51,927 nucleotides of DNA, taken from the NCBI GenBank assembly GCA_016222805.1, contig JACRQG010000010.1:1-51927 (forward strand), read 5' to 3'. Positions 24,181-32,582 of the stretch are shown one piece after another. Position 1 is the first letter of the stretch. Each line of letters begins with the position of its first letter. The notes below the pieces were generated by a model. It had not been told where the DNA came from, searched no databases, and was given only the letters and a program-made list of their open reading frames with translations. This stretch comes from Verrucomicrobiota bacterium (GTDB lineage: Bacteria; Verrucomicrobiota; Verrucomicrobiia; Opitutales; Opitutaceae). A program made the position numbers and the translations under genes.

Positions 24181-25077
24181 ATGGCCTTCCTCGAACTCCG
24201 CAACGTCAGCAAGGGCTACGGCGGCCCGCCCGTGCTCGAGAACATCAACCTCACCCTCGAGCGAGGCGAATTCGTCGCGATCGTCGGCTATTCCGGATCG
24301 GGCAAGACCACGCTGCTGTCGCTCATCGCCGGTCTCCAGCGACCCGATACCGGCACCGTCCGGCTCAACGACCTTGAGGTGACCGCTCCCGGTCCCGATC
24401 GCGGCGTGGTGTTCCAGAACTACAGTCTGCTCCCGTGGCTCACCGTCTATGAGAACATCGCCCTCGCCGTCGAGGAGGCGTTCCCCAACCACTCGCCGGC
24501 CGCCAGGCGCCAGCACGTCGAGAAGTACATCGCGCTGGTCAACCTCTCTCCGGCGCGCGACAAGCTGCCCCGCCAGCTTTCCGGCGGCATGCGCCAGCGG
24601 GTCTCGGTCGCCCGGGCGCTCGCCCTGGACCCCCAGATTCTCCTGCTCGACGAGCCGCTCTCGGCCCTGGACGCCCTCACGCGGGCGACCCTGCAGGACG
24701 AGATCGAGCGCATCTGGAGCACGGATCAAAAGACGGTCGTCCTGATCACCAACGACGTCGACGAGGCCCTGCTCCTCGCCGATCGGATCATCCCGCTGAC
24801 CACCGGGCCCGGCGCCGCGCTTGGCGAACCCGTCTCCGTCGGGCTGGCCCGTCCCCGGGACCGCAAGGCGCTCAACCACGATCCGGAGTTCAAGCGCCTG
24901 CGGGCGCTGGTGACCAGCCAGCTCCTCGGCTACGGCGCCCGCCGTCGCTGCACTGTCCGGACGAAACTCACCCTGCCCGACATCCTGCCCGAGGACCTCG
25001 ATGCCCCGCGCACGAACCGCCGTCGGCCGCTGCGACCGCACGAAATCAAGCGCGAGGAAATCACCGTCTCGACCTGA
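24181..25077 (+). CDS. nrtC: Nitrate ABC transporter ATP-binding protein (first, NrtC/D type)
   Basis: 298-residue ATPase powering nitrate uptake. Walker A is GYSGSGKTT, the Q-loop follows in [19 protein letters not shown], the signature is LSGGMRQR, Walker B is [12 protein letters not shown] and the switch region has ITNDVDEAL, where the usual His of T-H-D is replaced by Asn. The C-terminal about 60 residues are a basic tail ([17 protein letters not shown]). Cyanobacterial NrtC carries an extra NrtA-like regulatory domain; this protein does not. The H-loop change could lower ATPase activity, making this the weaker half of a heterodimer with the next ATPase. Confidence 0.88.
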   Translation: MAFLELRNVSKGYGGPPVLENINLTLERGEFVAIVGYSGSGKTTLLSLIAGLQRPDTGTVRLNDLEVTAPGPDRGVVFQNYSLLPWLTVYENIALAVEEAFPNHSPAARRQHVEKYIALVNLSPARDKLPRQLSGGMRQRVSVARALALDPQILLLDEPLSALDALTRATLQDEIERIWSTDQKTVVLITNDVDEALLLADRIIPLTTGPGAALGEPVSVGLARPRDRKALNHDPEFKRLRALVTSQLLGYGARRRCTVRTKLTLPDILPEDLDAPRTNRRRPLRPHEIKREEITVST

Positions 25078-25091
25078 CCAACTCCGCTGCC

Positions 25092-25973
25092 ATGAAACCG
25101 TTTCTCGAACTGTCGCAGATCGGCAAGACCTACCCGACGCCCGCCGGCCCGCCCGCGGTCATCGTCGAGAACTTCAACCTGCGCCTCCGCAAGGGCGAGT
25201 TCGTCACCCTCATCGGCCATTCCGGCTGCGGCAAGTCCACCGTGCTGTCGATGATCGCCGGGCTCACCGAGCCCAGCACCGGCGGGATGATCCTCGCGGG
25301 CCGTGAGGTGGCCGGCGCCGGGCCCGACCGCGGGGTCGTGTTTCAGGCCCCGTGCCTGCTGCCCTGGTTCACTGCCTTCGAAAACGTCATGCTCGGCGTT
25401 GACCAGGTGTATTACACGGCGGATGCCGAGGAGCGCCGCCAGATCGCCGAATATTACCTTTCCGTCGTCGGCCTCGGCGAGGCGATGCATCTGCGCCCGG
25501 CCTCGCTCTCGCAGGGCATGCGCCAGCGCGCCGGCATCGCCCGCGCCTTCGCGCTGTCGCCAAAGCTCCTCCTGCTCGACGAGCCCTTTGGCATGCTCGA
25601 CTCCCTCACGCGCTATGAGCTCCAGGAGGTCCTGCTCGATCTCTGGCAGCGCAACCAGAAGACGGCGCTCATGGTCACCCATGACGTCGACGAGGCCCTG
25701 TTCCTCTCCGATCGCGTCGTGATGATGACCAACGGTCCGGCCGCCACCGTCGGTGAGGTTCTCGAGGTCGGCTTTCCCCGTCCGCGGTCGCGCGCCCAGC
25801 TCCTGGCCGATCCCGCCTACTACGCGCTGCGGGAGCAGCTGATTGGTTTCCTGGAGGAACGTTCCCATCTCCGGCCGGTGGCGGCGCCGCCGCCGGCCGT
25901 CCCGCCACCGAGCCGGCCCGCGGCCTCCCGTCGTCCGCTGCAGCGCCTGCTCGGCGCGCTCACGGCCGCCTGA
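25092..25973 (+). CDS. nrtD: Nitrate ABC transporter ATP-binding protein (second, NrtD type)
   Basis: 293-residue second ATPase. Walker A is GHSGCGKST, Walker [13 protein letters not shown], and the switch His is kept in VTHDVDEAL. The ABC signature reads LSQGMRQR in place of LSGGMRQR. The stretch [26 protein letters not shown] and the helix [14 protein letters not shown] match NrtD. The C-terminus is Pro/Ala/Arg-rich with no known domain. With the preceding ATPase it would form a heterodimer in which one partner has the altered H-loop and the other the altered signature. Confidence 0.9.
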   Translation: MKPFLELSQIGKTYPTPAGPPAVIVENFNLRLRKGEFVTLIGHSGCGKSTVLSMIAGLTEPSTGGMILAGREVAGAGPDRGVVFQAPCLLPWFTAFENVMLGVDQVYYTADAEERRQIAEYYLSVVGLGEAMHLRPASLSQGMRQRAGIARAFALSPKLLLLDEPFGMLDSLTRYELQEVLLDLWQRNQKTALMVTHDVDEALFLSDRVVMMTNGPAATVGEVLEVGFPRPRSRAQLLADPAYYALREQLIGFLEERSHLRPVAAPPPAVPPPSRPAASRRPLQRLLGALTAA

Positions 25974-26002
25974 AACTTCCTTCCGCCCGCGCCCACACCG
26001 CC

Positions 26003-27499
26003 ATGAACCGCCTCCACCGCCTGCTCCTCCTCGCCGTCCTCGCCGCCGCGGCCCTCCCCAGCCGCGCCCAGTACACGCCGTCACTGCCGGCCCGCCCGTT
26101 TCCGGGCTACGTCAACGAGCGCCTCCGGGCCGCCGATCCCTACCGGTCCGTCTGGGACGTCGGCGTGAACGTCCGCTCCCGGCTCGAGAACAAGGACGGC
26201 GCCGGCTTCACCGATGCCGGCCAGAACTGGGATTTTTCCGCCAATCCCTCCTTCGACAACCACAACACCTATCAGCTGCTGCGGGTGATGCCGCGCGTCG
26301 CCTATGCCGGCAAGCGCGGCGCCTTCCTGGTCGAGGGCCGCGCCAGCTATTCCTTCGGCGATGAACGCTTCGCCACCGCCGGGCCCGGGCGCGGTCTCGC
26401 CGAGCGCGACGGTCCCCTTGATCTCCACCAGGCGTACTTTTTCTGGGGCAACCACAAGGAGTACCCGGTATCCCTGAAGCTCGGACGCCAGGAGCTGGTC
26501 TACGGTGATCAGCGGCTCGTCGGCCATCTGCGCTGGAACAACAACGCCCGCACCTTCGACACCGTGAAGGTCCGCTGGCAGAATGCGATCTTCGGCGTCG
26601 ACCTGTTCACCGGCGGGCTCGTCTACAACGACCATCACAACCTCAATCGCGCGCACCTCGGCAGGGACACCTTCTCCGGGGCCTATTTCAACTGGCCGGC
26701 CGCTGCGACCAAGGCCGTGGTGGAGTCCTACCTGCTCGCCCGCAATGTTACCGCTGACATTGCCAGCGTCGACTTTGCCGGCGTCGCCGCGCCCTTCCGT
26801 CTCCCCGCCAAGCAGGATCTTTATACCGCCGGGCTCCGGATCCGCTCCAAGCCGGGATCTTCTGGGCCGTGGGACTATGGCGTGGAGCTCATGCACCAGT
26901 TCGGCAACCGCGCCACCACGGCCCCCGCCGCCACGCCGGCCGCGGTGCGGGCCGCGGCCCGTCTCGATCAGTCGGCCTGGGCCGCGGTCCTGCAGGGCGG
27001 CTACACCTGGACCGACCATGCCTGGCAGCCGCGCCTCGGCGCCCTTTACAGCTACGCCTCGGGCGACCGCAACCCGACCGATGGCCGGAGCCAGACCTTT
27101 CAGAATCTCTTTGCCACGACCCACCTTCACTACGGGTACATGGATTTATCGAGCCTGCAGAACCTGCACGACTTCCGCCTCGCGTATGCCGTCCGCCCGC
27201 TCCCGCAGGTGAGTATCGCGCTCGAGGGCCATCTCCAGTCGCTCGCGACCTCGGCCGACTTTTGGTACAACGTCGGCGGGGTCTTCCGCAACGCCGGCGG
27301 GTATGCCACCCGCGGCCACAGCAATCAGGTTGGCCGGGAACTCGATCTGGCGGCGAGCTGGAATCCGGTGCCTTCCACGCAGCTGGAGATCGGCCTTGGG
27401 CGGTACTTCCGCGGCGACTACATCAAGGAGTCGCTGGCCGACAATGGGGGCTCGAAGGACGCGAAGTACTGCTACGTCCAGATCACACTCAGCCTGTGA
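26003..27499 (+). CDS. Outer-membrane porin, alginate-export (AlgE-like) family
   Basis: 498-residue protein with a Sec signal peptide (LLLLAVLAAAALPSRAQ) and the alternating hydrophobic, Tyr/Trp-rich pattern of a beta-barrel. Alginate-export-family features include NVRSRLENKDG, LHQAYFFWG, VSLKLGRQELVYGDQRLVGHLRWNNNARTFDTVKV and a C-terminal barrel strand ending in ITLSL. Its position, 29 bp after nrtD and before nirA, argues that it is the outer-membrane route for nitrate or nitrite rather than for alginate. That substrate is inference from context. Confidence 0.83.
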   Translation: MNRLHRLLLLAVLAAAALPSRAQYTPSLPARPFPGYVNERLRAADPYRSVWDVGVNVRSRLENKDGAGFTDAGQNWDFSANPSFDNHNTYQLLRVMPRVAYAGKRGAFLVEGRASYSFGDERFATAGPGRGLAERDGPLDLHQAYFFWGNHKEYPVSLKLGRQELVYGDQRLVGHLRWNNNARTFDTVKVRWQNAIFGVDLFTGGLVYNDHHNLNRAHLGRDTFSGAYFNWPAAATKAVVESYLLARNVTADIASVDFAGVAAPFRLPAKQDLYTAGLRIRSKPGSSGPWDYGVELMHQFGNRATTAPAATPAAVRAAARLDQSAWAAVLQGGYTWTDHAWQPRLGALYSYASGDRNPTDGRSQTFQNLFATTHLHYGYMDLSSLQNLHDFRLAYAVRPLPQVSIALEGHLQSLATSADFWYNVGGVFRNAGGYATRGHSNQVGRELDLAASWNPVPSTQLEIGLGRYFRGDYIKESLADNGGSKDAKYCYVQITLSL

Positions 27500-27601
27500 A
27501 CCCGCCGCGATGACCTGCCGCCCTGTCCCGTGCGTCTCCGGTAGGTGGGCAGCGCTCCCGCCGCCGGCTGCACGCCCGCGGCCCAGGATTCAACCGCTGC
27601 C

Positions 27602-29386
27602 ATGAACCTCCCGTCCGGAGCCTTCACTCCCGAGCAGAAGGAGTACCTCGCCGGCTTCCTGGCGGGCGTGTCCTCGGCCGGCCTCGCGCCGGCCGGCGCG
27701 GGCGGCGCTCCCGCACTTCCCGCGCCAGTCAGTCCCGCTGCGGCGGCACCGGGCGCGACCGTGCACGGCACGCCGGTGGAGGACCTCTGCCGGGAGGAAC
27801 GCTGGAAGCACGACGAGAATCCCCTCGACGCCTGGGATCGGCTGCTCCGCCATGCCGAGGAGGATCGGAAACCCGACGCCGAGCACACGTACCGCTTCAA
27901 GACGCACGGGCTCTTCTATGTCGCCCCGGCGCAGGACAGCTTCATGCTCCGCCTGCGCATTCCGGCCGGCGAAATCACCGCCGCGCAGCTGCATGGGCTG
28001 GCCGACCTCGCCAGTGACCTGGGAGGCGGCTATGCGCACATCACGACCCGCGCCAACCTCCAGATCCGCGAGTTCAAGCCGCGCGATCTGATCCAGGTGC
28101 TCACGCGCGTGCAGGACCTCGGCCTCACGTCGCGCGGCGCCGGCGCTGACAACATCCGCAACCTCACCGCCTCCCCGGACAGCGGCTTCGCCCCGGACGA
28201 AGTCCTCGACGTCCGCCCCTACGCCCGCGCCCTGCACCACTACATCCTCAACCATCGGGACCTCTACGGCCTGCCGCGAAAGTTCAACGTCGCGTTCGAC
28301 AACGGCGGCAGCCTCTCCGTCGCCGCCGATACCAACGACATCGGCTTCGTCGCCGTGCGGGTCACGGAGAAATCCCTCGCGGCAGCTCCCCAATCGGAAA
28401 ACGAGAAGCAAAGAACGGACATCGCCCCCGGCACCTACTTCCGCGTCCAGCTGGGCGGCATCACCGGCCACAAGGACTTCGCGCAGGACACCGGCCTCCT
28501 CGTGGCGACGTCCCAGGCGGTCGCGCTGGCGGTCGGGATGATCCGCGTGTTTGCCGAGCACGGTTGCCGCACCGATCGCAAGCAGGCCCGCCTCAAGTAC
28601 CTCCTCGGGCGCTGGGGCGTGGAGAAGTTCCTCTCCGAAACCGCCCGGCACCTGGCCTTCCCGCTGGTGCACCTGCCGCTCGCCGCCTGCGAGCCTCGCC
28701 GGCCGGTCGAAAAGCACGCCTGGATCGGTCCGCGCCGGCAGGCCCAGCGCGGGCTCAACTCCCTCGGCGTCGGCGTGCCGGTCGGCCGGTTGTCCGCCCG
28801 GCAGATGCACGGGCTCGCCGATCTCGCCACGCACTACGGCCGGGGCGAACTGCGCCTCACCGTGTGGCAGAACCTGCTCATCCCGCACGTCAGCGATGCC
28901 TTCCTGCCCACGCTGATGCGCAGCGTTGTGCGCCTCGGCTTGTGCACCGAGGCCTCGCTCGCCACCGGCGGCATCGTCGCCTGCACGGGCAGTCGCGGCT
29001 GCAAGTACGCCGCCGCCGACACCAAGGGCCATGCGGTCGCCCTCATTTCCCACCTGGCCTCCCGTGTCAGTCCGGGCGCTCCGGTCAACATCCACTTCAC
29101 CGGATGCCCGCACAGCTGCGCGCAGCACTACTGCGGCGACATCGGACTCGTCGGCGCGAAGTTGGCCGACGGCGCCGAGGGTTACCACGTGGTGCTGGGT
29201 GGCGGCATGGACCACGAGCAAGGCATCGCCCGCGAGGTCTTCCGCGGCGTCCGGGCGACCGAGGTCAACGCCCTGCTGGAGAACATCCTCAACGTCTACA
29301 CCCGCCACCGGGCTTCCGGAGAGACGTTCGTGCAGTGGACCCGCCGGCACTCGGTCAAGGAGCTGCAGGAATTCCTTTCGGCATGA
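27602..29386 (+). CDS. nirA: Siroheme/4Fe-4S assimilatory nitrite reductase NirA-type
   Basis: 594-residue sulfite/nitrite-reductase-family protein that reduces nitrite to ammonium with six electrons. Two ferredoxin-like half domains are visible (for example RLRIPAGEITAAQLHGLADLA). The siroheme-4Fe-4S cysteines are Cys461 and Cys467 (CTGSRGC) plus Cys502 and Cys506 (CPHSC). The N-terminus is unusual: FTPEQKEYLAGFLAGVSSAG (residues 8-27) followed by an Ala/Pro/Gly linker, closely matching the N-terminus of the next protein, a CysJ-like flavoprotein. ATG 27602 places that motif near the start; an in-frame ATG at 27545 is possible but would add unrelated residues. Its last bases overlap cysJ (ATGA). 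Ferredoxin sulfite reductase is the main alternative, but the nitrate context favours nitrite. Confidence 0.88.
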   Translation: MNLPSGAFTPEQKEYLAGFLAGVSSAGLAPAGAGGAPALPAPVSPAAAAPGATVHGTPVEDLCREERWKHDENPLDAWDRLLRHAEEDRKPDAEHTYRFKTHGLFYVAPAQDSFMLRLRIPAGEITAAQLHGLADLASDLGGGYAHITTRANLQIREFKPRDLIQVLTRVQDLGLTSRGAGADNIRNLTASPDSGFAPDEVLDVRPYARALHHYILNHRDLYGLPRKFNVAFDNGGSLSVAADTNDIGFVAVRVTEKSLAAAPQSENEKQRTDIAPGTYFRVQLGGITGHKDFAQDTGLLVATSQAVALAVGMIRVFAEHGCRTDRKQARLKYLLGRWGVEKFLSETARHLAFPLVHLPLAACEPRRPVEKHAWIGPRRQAQRGLNSLGVGVPVGRLSARQMHGLADLATHYGRGELRLTVWQNLLIPHVSDAFLPTLMRSVVRLGLCTEASLATGGIVACTGSRGCKYAAADTKGHAVALISHLASRVSPGAPVNIHFTGCPHSCAQHYCGDIGLVGAKLADGAEGYHVVLGGGMDHEQGIAREVFRGVRATEVNALLENILNVYTRHRASGETFVQWTRRHSVKELQEFLSA

Positions 29387-31122
29387 ATGCCCTCGTCCCC
29401 GTCCTCCCCGACAGCGCTCCTTTCACGCCCGAACAGCGCGCCTGGCTCAACGGCTTCCTCGCCGGCCTGTTCTCGCGGGCCCCGGCGGCGGCGGGAACGG
29501 CGGCGCCGCCCGCCGCCCTGATGCCGCTGACCATCGTCTACGGTTCCCAGACGGGCACCGCCGAGGGCCTCGCCCGCCGGGCGGCTAAGTCAGCTGGCCA
29601 ACGGGGCTTCGCCCCGACGGTGCTCGATCTCGCACAGTGCGACCTGGCCCGCCTCGCGGCCGAAAAGCAGGTCCTGGTGATCACGAGCACCTACGGTGAT
29701 GGCGAACCGCCCGACAACGCCCGTGCCCTGCACGCACAGCTGGCCGGCCCCGGGGCGGAGCTCCCGGGCCTGCGTTTCAGCGTCTGCGCCCTCGGGGACA
29801 CCAACTATACCCGCTTTTGCCAGTGCGGGATCGACTTTGACCGTTTTCTGGAACGCGCCGGTGCCACCCGTCTCGCGCCCCGCGCAGACTGTGATCTGGA
29901 CTACGAGGCGAAGTTCACCGCCTGGCTCGATGCCGCCCTGGCCGCCCTGGGTTCGTCGGGGGCGGTTTCCGCGGGCGCCGTCGCCCAGCCGGAGACCTCG
30001 CCCGAGCCCGCGGGCTACTCGCGGACGCGGCCATTTCCCGCCCGGCTGGTCGCCTCCCGCAATCTCAGCGGCACCGGTTCCGCCAAGCAGGTGCACCACG
30101 TTGTCTTTGACCTCGCCGGTTCCGGTCTCTCCTACGAGGCCGGTGATGCCCTCGGGGTCGTTCCGCACAATTGTCCCGCGCTGGTCGACGAGGTGCTGCT
30201 GGCCCTCGGCTGTGACGGCGAGGAGGCCGTACCGGCGCCCGACGGTTCGACCATGCCGCTGCGCCGCGCCCTCACGGAATGCTACGACCTCGGCCGTCCT
30301 TCTCCCGAATTGGCTGCCCGCCTTGCGCCGGGCGACGGCGCGGCGAATGCCGACGGGCGAGGCGCGGTTTTCTGCGCTCCCGCGCCGCGGCACGTCATCG
30401 ATCTGTTGGCCGCGCGGGCAGAGCCGCGTCTGCCGCCGGCTGATTTCGTGCGGCTCCTCAAGCGCCTCCAGCCTCGCCTGTATTCGATTTCCTCGTCCCC
30501 CCGAGCGACCCCCGGCGAGGTTCACCTGACGGTGGGCGTGGTCCGCTACGCACTGCACGGACGCGCGCGCCTCGGGGTCTGTTCGACCTACCTCGCCACC
30601 CGAGCCGTTCCCGGAGAATCCCGCGTGGGCGTGTACGTGCACCACAACCCGGCCTTCCGGCCGCCGCCGTCGGGGGACATCCCGATGATCATGGTCGGTC
30701 CAGGCACCGGGATCGCCCCGTTCCGTGCGTTCCTGCAGGAACGCCAGGCCGCGGGCGCCCGGGGGCGCAACTGGCTTTTCTTTGGCGACCAGCGCGCCGC
30801 GACCGACTTTCTCTACCACGACGAGCTGGCGGCGCTGCAGCGCGACGGCCTGCTCACCCGCCTCGACACGGCCTTCTCCCGGGATCAGGCGGAGAAGATC
30901 TACGTGCAGAACCGGCTGCTGGAGCACGCGACTGAAGTCTTCGCCTGGCTCGAGGCCGGAGCGCACTTCTATGTGTGCGGCGACGCCCAGCGGATGGCGA
31001 AGGACGTCGATGCCGCGCTGCACACGATCATCACTCGCGCCGGCGGGCGCACCCCCGAGGAAGCCGCCGCCTACGTGCGCGCCCTCGGGGCCGCCAAACG
31101 GTACGCGCGGGACGTCTATTGA
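29383..31122 (+). CDS. CysJ-like NADPH flavoprotein (flavodoxin + FAD/NADPH reductase)
   Basis: 579-residue diflavin reductase. Order of parts: the short motif FTPEQRAWLNGFLAGLFSR (14-32); an Ala/Pro linker; a flavodoxin domain beginning IVYGSQTGTAEGLARR with STYGDGEPPDNA and ALGDTNYTRFC; an FAD-binding part with RLYSISSSP; an NADPH-binding part with GPGTGIAPFRAFLQER and FFGDQRAATDFLY; and the terminal KRYARDVY. In sulfite reductase CysJ feeds CysI; here the partner encoded next door is NirA, so it probably supplies NADPH electrons for nitrite reduction, and perhaps for nitrate reduction too. A GGGGCTTCGCCCC palindrome sits within the coding region at 29603-29615. It overlaps nirA by 4 nt (ATGA) and the next gene by 4 nt (TTGA). 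Confidence 0.9.
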   Translation: MNALVPVLPDSAPFTPEQRAWLNGFLAGLFSRAPAAAGTAAPPAALMPLTIVYGSQTGTAEGLARRAAKSAGQRGFAPTVLDLAQCDLARLAAEKQVLVITSTYGDGEPPDNARALHAQLAGPGAELPGLRFSVCALGDTNYTRFCQCGIDFDRFLERAGATRLAPRADCDLDYEAKFTAWLDAALAALGSSGAVSAGAVAQPETSPEPAGYSRTRPFPARLVASRNLSGTGSAKQVHHVVFDLAGSGLSYEAGDALGVVPHNCPALVDEVLLALGCDGEEAVPAPDGSTMPLRRALTECYDLGRPSPELAARLAPGDGAANADGRGAVFCAPAPRHVIDLLAARAEPRLPPADFVRLLKRLQPRLYSISSSPRATPGEVHLTVGVVRYALHGRARLGVCSTYLATRAVPGESRVGVYVHHNPAFRPPPSGDIPMIMVGPGTGIAPFRAFLQERQAAGARGRNWLFFGDQRAATDFLYHDELAALQRDGLLTRLDTAFSRDQAEKIYVQNRLLEHATEVFAWLEAGAHFYVCGDAQRMAKDVDAALHTIITRAGGRTPEEAAAYVRALGAAKRYARDVY

Positions 31123-32582
31123 CCGTGGTCGCCTCGCGCGAGAACTTCCCGCTCCTGGCGGAACTGCTGGCCGAGCAGCAGCGCCTGGACACGCCCGTCG
31201 CGCGGTTTTCGACGACGGTGGACCGTACGCTGCCGGCCGCCCCGGGCACCCGTCACGCCAGCCTGCTGCCGCTCTCGCGACCCGGCCCGGGCGAGCAATA
31301 CGCGTTCGAGGTCGATCTCGACGCGTGTTCGGGCTGCAAGTCCTGCGTCGCCGCCTGCCATTCGCTCAATGGGCTCGACGAGGCCGAGACCTGGCGCGAA
31401 GTCGGCCTCCTCCTCAGCCCCGACGCCGGGCATCCGTTTGCCCAAACCGTCACGGCTGCGTGCCATCATTGCGCTGAGCCCGCGTGCCTCCATGGCTGCC
31501 CCGTCCTGGCCTACGAAAAGGATCCGATCACCGGCATCGTCCGGCACCTCGATGACCAGTGCATCGGCTGCAGCTACTGCATCCTGAAGTGTCCGTATGA
31601 TGTGCCCAAGTACTCCGCGCGTCTCGGGATCGTGCGGAAATGCGATCTGTGCCATGGCCGGCTGGCCGCCGGGGAGGCTCCGGCGTGCGCCCAGGCGTGT
31701 CCGACCCAGGCCATTCGGATTGTGACGGTGCCGGCCGGGGGGGCGGCGGACGGCGGTCGCTTCCTGCCGGCGGCTCCGGACCCCGGCTACACCCGGCCGA
31801 CCACCCGCTACCTCAGTCGGCGAGGCCTGCCCCCCAATCTCGTCGCCGCCGACGCGGCCACCTTGCGGGTGCAGCCGGCGCATTGGCCGCTGGTGGTGCT
31901 GCTCACCGCTTTCCCTGCTGCGGTCGGTTGCTCCCTCGCTGCCGCCCTCCGTTCCGGTGGGACAGTTGTGGGCACGGAGGACGTGAAGCTGGCGGCGGTT
32001 GTTTTCGGGGCGGCCGGACTGGCCGCCAGCGGGTTCCACCTCGGGCAACCGCGGCGCGCGTGGCGGATCTTTCTTGGCTGGCGCCGGAGCTGGCTTAGTC
32101 GCGAGGCGTTGCTTTGCGGTGGATGGTTCGGGCTGGCTGTGGCGGCGCTGGTGTTTCCGGCAATCACCCTGGTCGCCGCGGCGGTCGGCCTCGCCGGCCT
32201 GGCCTGCTCCGCCATGATCTATGTGGACACCCGCCGCCACTTTTGGCGCGCCGGACAGACTTTTCCCCGTTTCTTCGGCACGGCAGCCCTGGTTGCGGCC
32301 GGCCTGTTGGTGCCGTGGGCGGCGGCCCTTATCCTGATCGCCTTGCTCGCGTGGGAACACCGAACCCGGGCCCCCGACGACGTCTCCGCGCGGCTGCAGC
32401 GGGGCCCGTTGCGCCGGCTCGTCGCCGTGCGGACGGGCCTGGGCCTCGCCGGGGCGGTGTTGCTGGCGATCGGACCCGGGCCCGGTACGCTGGCGGTGGT
32501 CCTCGCCGCCGAATTGGCCGGGCGCCTGCTGTACTTCCGGGCCGTTGATGCTCCCAAGATGCCCGGCCTGCCCACTGCGTGA
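31119..32582 (+). CDS. Fused DmsB-DmsC: four-cluster Fe-S protein with membrane anchor
   Basis: 487 residues from a TTG start. Four [4Fe-4S] sites are spelled out: Cys70/73/76/80, Cys115/118/123/127, Cys148/151/154/158 and Cys175/178/190/194, the DmsB/NrfC-type arrangement. From about residue 245 the protein becomes a polytopic membrane domain ([19 protein letters not shown] and later helices) like DmsC, the quinol-oxidising anchor of DMSO-reductase-type enzymes. B and C subunits are usually separate proteins. The TTG overlaps the stop of the upstream gene (TTGA); GTG 31125 is the alternative start, and the frame upstream has no relevant similarity. It would pass electrons between the quinol pool and NasA, encoded next. 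Direction and partner are inferred. Confidence 0.88.
   Translation: MTVVASRENFPLLAELLAEQQRLDTPVARFSTTVDRTLPAAPGTRHASLLPLSRPGPGEQYAFEVDLDACSGCKSCVAACHSLNGLDEAETWREVGLLLSPDAGHPFAQTVTAACHHCAEPACLHGCPVLAYEKDPITGIVRHLDDQCIGCSYCILKCPYDVPKYSARLGIVRKCDLCHGRLAAGEAPACAQACPTQAIRIVTVPAGGAADGGRFLPAAPDPGYTRPTTRYLSRRGLPPNLVAADAATLRVQPAHWPLVVLLTAFPAAVGCSLAAALRSGGTVVGTEDVKLAAVVFGAAGLAASGFHLGQPRRAWRIFLGWRRSWLSREALLCGGWFGLAVAALVFPAITLVAAAVGLAGLACSAMIYVDTRRHFWRAGQTFPRFFGTAALVAAGLLVPWAAALILIALLAWEHRTRAPDDVSARLQRGPLRRLVAVRTGLGLAGAVLLAIGPGPGTLAVVLAAELAGRLLYFRAVDAPKMPGLPTA

Noticed and set aside
22465-25041. 858-residue open frame on the minus strand
   Set aside because: Antisense to nrtA, nrtB and nrtC; Arg/Gly/Asp-rich composition and no domain motif.
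29603-29615. GGGGCTTCGCCCC palindrome inside the CysJ-like gene
   Set aside because: It resembles the core of the GC-rich repeat, but it is short, lacks the CTGTAGG/CTACAG ends and encodes sequence that fits the flavodoxin domain, so chance or codon constraint is enough.
27602-31122. NirA/CysJ-like pair as assimilatory sulfite reductase
   Set aside because: Family motifs alone allow it, but the genes sit inside a nitrate transporter and nitrate reductase operon with overlapping stops and starts, and no sulfate-assimilation gene is nearby.
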